Positions 14,493-18,157 of a DNA stretch of 18,157 nt are shown here, in pieces (the stretch's first letter is position 1; every line of letters begins with the position of its first letter). A program made the translations under genes and the position numbers. The stretch comes from Thalassospira sp. UBA1131. Its GTDB lineage: Bacteria > Pseudomonadota > Alphaproteobacteria > Rhodospirillales > Thalassospiraceae. Location: the NCBI RefSeq assembly GCF_002311515.1, contig NZ_DCAO01000117.1, forward strand, positions 1 through 18,157, given 5' to 3'. Under the pieces are notes generated by a model, which worked only from the letters and a program-made list of their open reading frames with translations, did no database searches and was not told where the DNA came from.

Positions 14493-15632
14493 TTACATCG
14501 AGCATTCCGACGCATAAGCGTCAGAGTGATCCGTCAGCGCCGTACCGATGATCTTGTTGGTCAGAACGTCGCCTTCTTTGACGACTTCACGGACATAGAT
14601 GTCCTGGATCGGATGCTGGTTCGGGCCAAAGATGAACTTGCCACGTACCGAGTTGAAGTCAGCTGCACGCAGCGCATCACGGAATGCATCAGCATCCGAA
14701 ACGCTTGCCTTGTCCATCGCCGACAGCAGAAGGTTCGCGGTGTCAAAGCCATAAGACGCATAAAGCGACGGCAGACGACCATATTCAGCCTGGAAGGTTT
14801 CAACGAACGCCTTGTTGGTGGCGTTGTCGATGTCTTTTGACCAGTTCGAGGTGTTCTTGAAGCCAAGCGCATCATCGCCAACCGCACCAAGAATACCCTG
14901 ATCCATCGAGAAGGCCGGACCGATCAGCGGGATATCAACACCGGACTGGGCATACTGTTTCATGAAGGCAATGCCCATGCCGCCCGGCAGGAAGAAGAAG
15001 ACGCTTTCTGCACCCGATGCACGGATCTGTGCGATTTCGGCAGCATAATCGGTCTGACCAAGCTTGGTGTAAACTTCGTCGGTGATGTCACCGAGGAAGA
15101 AACGTTTGAAGCCCGACAGGGAATCTTTGCCCGCCGGATAGTTCGGCGCAAGGATGAATGCACTGTTATAACCGGCACTTGATGCATAGCCACCGGCTGC
15201 TTCATGCAGGTTGTCGTTCTGATAGGAAACGCTGAAATAGTTCTTGTTGCAGCCCTTGCCGGCCAGCTGCGACGGTGCAGCGTTAACCGAAAGATAGAAC
15301 TTGTCCTGAGCCACAGCAGACGGCACAACCGCCATCGCAAGGTTCGACCAGATGATACCGGTCAGAACATCAACCTTGTCCTGCTGGATCATTTTATCGG
15401 CCAGCTGAACCGCAATATCAGGTTTGCGCTGATCGTCTTCGATAACGACTTCAAGATCGGGATTGTTTGCCTGTTTGACAGCAAGCATAAAGCCGTCCCG
15501 TGCATCAATACCAAGCCCTGCACCACCGCCAGAAAGTGTGGTGATCATACCCACCTTGACCGGCTCTGCCTGCGCAGCTCCGGCTGCAAGCAAAGCAGCA
15601 GCTGCTGCGATGGTTGTCTTAATACCCTTCAT
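14493..15632 (-). CDS. Liv-type ABC importer substrate-binding protein (probable aromatic/tryptophan-metabolite binder)
   Basis: This 379-residue protein has a Sec signal peptide cut after AQA near residue 22. The mature part starts EPVKVGMITTLSGGGAGLGIDARDG, the normal opening of the LivJ-like type-I periplasmic binding fold. There are only two cysteines, C128 in GKGCNKNYF and C377 three residues from the end, which could form a disulfide in the periplasm. GGAGG lies 6 nt upstream of the ATG. It begins the transporter group, 137 nt after kynA in the same direction. Liv-type binding proteins next to aromatic-acid genes often bind aromatic acids. Here tryptophan, kynurenine or anthranilate are the reasonable guesses. 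Confidence 0.92.
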   Translation of the reverse strand: MKGIKTTIAAAAALLAAGAAQAEPVKVGMITTLSGGGAGLGIDARDGFMLAVKQANNPDLEVVIEDDQRKPDIAVQLADKMIQQDKVDVLTGIIWSNLAMAVVPSAVAQDKFYLSVNAAPSQLAGKGCNKNYFSVSYQNDNLHEAAGGYASSAGYNSAFILAPNYPAGKDSLSGFKRFFLGDITDEVYTKLGQTDYAAEIAQIRASGAESVFFFLPGGMGIAFMKQYAQSGVDIPLIGPAFSMDQGILGAVGDDALGFKNTSNWSKDIDNATNKAFVETFQAEYGRLPSLYASYGFDTANLLLSAMDKASVSDADAFRDALRAADFNSVRGKFIFGPNQHPIQDIYVREVVKEGDVLTNKIIGTALTDHSDAYASECSM

Positions 15633-15769
15633 TTAAGCCTCCGTGTTTATACAATTTTTCATTTAGCAACACGTTGATCCCGCGACATTTATGTCTTTAT
15701 GCGTCACGGTTTTAGTGAACCTGATGCCTGCCCCTGATTTTGCAGTATTTGCATCCGGTCCGTCCATCC
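15633..15769 (-). promoter_or_regulatory. Gap between kynA and the binding-protein gene; possible internal promoter region
   Basis: This 137-bp gap is the largest inside the cluster. It contains GGAGG for the binding-protein gene, a TGCAGTATTTGCA partial symmetry (TGCA repeats) near 15740, and TCAC-N7-GTGA near 15706-15720. I found no convincing intrinsic terminator after kynA and no strong -35/-10 pair with acceptable spacing. It may carry a regulated promoter for the transporter genes, but the sequence does not settle that. Confidence 0.3.
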
Positions 15770-16618
15770 TCAAAGCGCAGTTCTAACCCGCCAGAGTTCC
15801 GGAAACAGTTCTACTTCCAACATTTTCTTCAGGTAACTGACGCCTCCCGTGCCGCCAGTGCCACGCTTGAACCCGATCACGCGTTCGACCGTCGTGACAT
15901 GGTTAAAGCGCCATCGCCGGAAATAGTCTTCGAAATCGACCAGCTTTTCCGCCAATTCATAAAGCGACCAGTATTTCCCCGGATCGCTGTAAACCTTTTG
16001 CCAGGCGGCGATCACCGCATCATTCGCCGCATAGGGTGCCGACACATCACGGTTAAGCACATCGGCTGGCACCTCAATCCCGTCCTCTGCATGCAGCAAG
16101 CAAAGGGCTTCGTCATAAAGGCTTGGTGTTGCCAGCTCCGCCTTGAGCATTTCCGTGATGTCTTCGCGGTGCGCATGCGGACGCAACATCGCGTGGTTGC
16201 GATTGCCCAGCATGAATTCGATCTGGCGATACTGATAGGACTGAAACCCCGATGACGGGCCAAGCGCATCGCGAAACGTCGTATAGTCGCTTGGCGTCAT
16301 GGTGCGCAGGACATCCCATGCGTTGTTAAGCTGTTCGAAAATGCGCGACACACGCGCCAGCATCTTGAACGCCGGGCGCAGATCACCACCATGGATCGCC
16401 TTGCGGGCCGCACTGATTTCGCGAATGGCAAGCTTCATCCAAAGCTCGGACGTCTGGTGCTGAATGATGAAAAGCATTTCATCATGGGCATCGGACTGCG
16501 GGTGCTGAGCCGTCAGGATCGCATCAAGTGACAGATAATCTCCATAGGACATCTGATCGGAGAAATCCGTGCGCGCACCTTCCGTGCTTGGATCATATGG
16601 CGAGGTCTGCTTTGCCAT
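15770..16618 (-). CDS. kynA: Tryptophan 2,3-dioxygenase
   Basis: This 282-residue protein matches bacterial tryptophan 2,3-dioxygenase in length and motifs. They are HQTSELW at 54-60 with the active-site His, R116 in TTFR, SGFQSYQYRQIEF at 123-135, the proximal heme ligand His240 in RFNHVTTVER, and the substrate loop KRGTGGTGG at 251-259. It uses heme iron and O2 to open the indole ring of L-tryptophan to N-formylkynurenine, the first step of the kynurenine pathway. Its start lies one base after the kynU stop, so the two are co-transcribed. Kynurenine formamidase (kynB), needed between the two enzymes, is not in this window. Confidence 0.97.
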   Translation of the reverse strand: MAKQTSPYDPSTEGARTDFSDQMSYGDYLSLDAILTAQHPQSDAHDEMLFIIQHQTSELWMKLAIREISAARKAIHGGDLRPAFKMLARVSRIFEQLNNAWDVLRTMTPSDYTTFRDALGPSSGFQSYQYRQIEFMLGNRNHAMLRPHAHREDITEMLKAELATPSLYDEALCLLHAEDGIEVPADVLNRDVSAPYAANDAVIAAWQKVYSDPGKYWSLYELAEKLVDFEDYFRRWRFNHVTTVERVIGFKRGTGGTGGVSYLKKMLEVELFPELWRVRTAL

Positions 16619-16619
16619 C

Positions 16620-17813
16620 TCAGGTCACCGCGTTGCGTTTGTGGAATTCCGGCTTGTCCCAAGCGCGGGTTTCCATGATTTCAGCCAAAATCTTCACCGC
16701 ACCATCAACATCACCCTTGTCGATATAAAGCGGGGTAAAGCCAAAACGGATCACATCCGGTGCGCGGAAATCACCAATCACACCGCGCGCAATCAAGGCC
16801 TGCATGACGGCATAGCCCTGATCAAACTTGAACGACACCTGCGATCCACGTTCTTCGGGATGGCGCGGGCTTGCCAGCTCCAGCATCGGACAATTTGCCT
16901 CGACCCCGGCGATGAATTGTTCACACAGCTCGATACTGCGTTTGCGGATATCGGCCATGTCAACGCCGTCCCATGCCTTCATGGCTTCTTCCAACACGGT
17001 CATCTGAATGACAGGCGGCGTTCCCACGCGCATACGCGATACATCCGCAGCCGGGGTATAATCGGGATCAAAGGCAAAGGGGGCTGCGTGCCCCAACCAG
17101 CCCGAAAGTGCCGGACGGGCAGTCTTGGCATGATCCGGTCGCACATAAATAAAGGCCGGCGCACCGGGACCACCATTCAGATACTTGTACGTGCAGCCCA
17201 CAGCGAAATCGGCATTGCATCCCGCCAGATCAACCGGCACCGCCCCGGCCGAATGCGCCAAATCCCAGATCACCAACGCACCAGCGGCATGGGCCAGATC
17301 GGTAAGACGTTTCATGTCGTGCATGCGGCCCGTGCGGTAATCCACCTGGGTCAACATCAGCACCGCCAAATCTTCGTTAATCAGGCTTTCGACATCCTCG
17401 GGGTTCGGGATCTTAAGCACATGACCACGATCAAGCGACTTGATCAGGCCGTCTGCCATGTAAAGATCAGTCGGGAAGTTGCCATTGTCAGAAACGATCA
17501 CCTTGCGATCCGGGCGCATTTCAAGCGCACTTGCAAGCGCCTGATAGACCTTGATCGACAGGGTATCGCCCATCACCACAGTACCGGGTGCCGCCCCGAT
17601 CAAACGTGCGACAAGATTGCCGACACGTTCGGGTTGCTCCATCCATTTGGCATCGTTCCAGCCACGGATAAGCATTTCCCCCCATTCCTGTTCGATCATC
17701 TCCTTGGCACGGTTGGCCGCCGTTTTCGGCAGCACGCCAAGCGAGTTCCCATCAAGGTAAATCACACCTTCCGGGATATGGAACAGGGATTTGGTGGCGG
17801 CAAAGTCGGTCAT
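16620..17813 (-). CDS. kynU: Kynureninase
   Basis: This 397-residue PLP enzyme has the kynureninase layout. It starts with IYLDGNSLG at 18-26 and has DLAHSAGA with D184 and H187. The Schiff-base lysine is K210 in GCTYKYLNGGPG. It cleaves L-kynurenine to anthranilate and L-alanine. The ATG overlaps the stop of the upstream CoA-ligase gene by 4 bp (ATGA, 17810-17813), and kynA begins one base after its stop, so the genes are translationally coupled. The ligase-kynU-kynA order supports a catabolic route from tryptophan to anthraniloyl-CoA, not NAD synthesis. Confidence 0.97.
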   Translation of the reverse strand: MTDFAATKSLFHIPEGVIYLDGNSLGVLPKTAANRAKEMIEQEWGEMLIRGWNDAKWMEQPERVGNLVARLIGAAPGTVVMGDTLSIKVYQALASALEMRPDRKVIVSDNGNFPTDLYMADGLIKSLDRGHVLKIPNPEDVESLINEDLAVLMLTQVDYRTGRMHDMKRLTDLAHAAGALVIWDLAHSAGAVPVDLAGCNADFAVGCTYKYLNGGPGAPAFIYVRPDHAKTARPALSGWLGHAAPFAFDPDYTPAADVSRMRVGTPPVIQMTVLEEAMKAWDGVDMADIRKRSIELCEQFIAGVEANCPMLELASPRHPEERGSQVSFKFDQGYAVMQALIARGVIGDFRAPDVIRFGFTPLYIDKGDVDGAVKILAEIMETRAWDKPEFHKRNAVT

Positions 17814-18157
17814 GCAGACGGTTCCTGTTTCAGTCTGAAGCGCTGGATTTTTCCAGTCGCGGTTTTTGGCAACGCCTCGATAAAGACGACGGAGCGCGGA
17901 TATTTAAACGGCGCGATGGTCGCTTTTACATGATCCTGAAGCGCTTTGGCCATATCGGGCGTTGCATCAAACCCTTCTGCCAGGACAATATGCGCCTGAA
18001 CGATCGTTCCGCGTTCCTCATCGGGGGCGCCAACAACCGCACATTCCGCCACCGACGCATGCGCCAGCAAGGCGGCCTCCACCTCTGGCCCGGCGATGTT
18101 ATAGCCCGACGACACAATCATATCGTCGTTGCGTGCCGCGAAATGATAGTAGCCGTC
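17810..18157 (-). CDS. Benzoate/2-aminobenzoate-CoA ligase-type enzyme, C-terminal end (truncated by window edge)
   Basis: The visible 115 residues are the C-terminal subdomain of an ANL-family acyl/aryl-CoA ligase. They begin DGYYHFAARNDDMIVSSGYN, containing the hinge region and core A8 motif. GPEVEAAL and VVGAPDEERG follow, then the catalytic lysine in PKTATGKIQRF near the end. The N-terminal two thirds lie beyond 18157. The DDMIVSSGYNIAGPEVE pattern is that of benzoate- and 2-aminobenzoate-CoA ligases. Since kynureninase, which makes anthranilate, is the next coupled gene, anthranilate is the most likely substrate: ATP plus CoA gives anthraniloyl-CoA. The assignment rests on context plus this fragment. 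Confidence 0.85.
   Translation of the reverse strand, partial: DGYYHFAARNDDMIVSSGYNIAGPEVEAALLAHASVAECAVVGAPDEERGTIVQAHIVLAEGFDATPDMAKALQDHVKATIAPFKYPRSVVFIEALPKTATGKIQRFRLKQEPSA

Noticed and set aside
16569..17933. 454-codon open frame on the plus strand opposite kynU
   Set aside because: It lies antisense to kynureninase, which has all expected active-site motifs. The translation is rich in His/Arg/Gln without domain logic, as expected for a shadow frame in GC-rich coding DNA.
1..18157. CRISPR array, tRNA/rRNA, insertion sequence, prophage or toxin-antitoxin genes
   Set aside because: No regularly spaced long repeats, no cloverleaf or rRNA-like stretches, and no transposase, integrase or terminal-inverted-repeat signals were seen on either strand.

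Overview
The window reads as a chromosomal segment of an alphaproteobacterium. Moderate GC content, tightly packed operons with 1-8 bp overlaps, and MocR, Pot-type and Liv-type genes fit a marine Rhodospirillales such as Thalassospira. The genus is my inference from gene style and was not searched. I see no rRNA, tRNA, insertion sequence, prophage or CRISPR array. Nearly every base lies in a confidently coding frame or in a short regulatory gap.

Region 1 (1-680, minus): the N-terminal part of an NtrC-type sigma-54-dependent response regulator, cut by the window edge. Region 2 (about 740-5680): an amine-handling module. A TSUP (TauE/SafE) membrane exporter and a YdfG/IsfD-like short-chain reductase run leftward. 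A class-III omega-amino acid:pyruvate-type aminotransferase runs rightward from the same gap. A MocR/TauR-like regulator faces the aminotransferase. The chemistry fits: deaminate an omega-amine to an aldehyde, reduce the aldehyde to a hydroxy acid, and export the product. Taurine to isethionate is the best-known precedent; beta-alanine to 3-hydroxypropionate is the main alternative. Paired direct repeats of the form (C/G)TGG-N2-C(T/C)A(A/T) sit between the exporter and the aminotransferase (two oppositely oriented pairs) and in front of the MocR gene. They look like the regulator's operators and resemble the published TauR site.

Region 3 (5681-10170, plus): a polyamine-family ABC importer (binding protein, ATPase, two permeases) divergent from the MocR gene. 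A terminator-like hairpin follows the binding-protein gene and a strong terminator closes the operon. The last permease has an unusual extra membrane segment and a coiled/Pro-rich tail. In this position the importer may feed the amine module.

Region 4 (10256-18157, minus): a tryptophan/kynurenine/anthranilate catabolic cluster. In transcription order it holds the C-terminal end of a benzoate/2-aminobenzoate-CoA-ligase-type enzyme, kynureninase (kynU), tryptophan 2,3-dioxygenase (kynA), a branched-chain-amino-acid-type ABC importer (binding protein, livH, livM, livG, livF), a hotdog acyl-CoA thioesterase and a Rid-family protein. Together they suggest import of tryptophan or an aromatic metabolite, conversion through N-formylkynurenine and kynurenine to anthranilate, and activation to anthraniloyl-CoA. 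Kynurenine formamidase and the anthraniloyl-CoA monooxygenase are not in the window.
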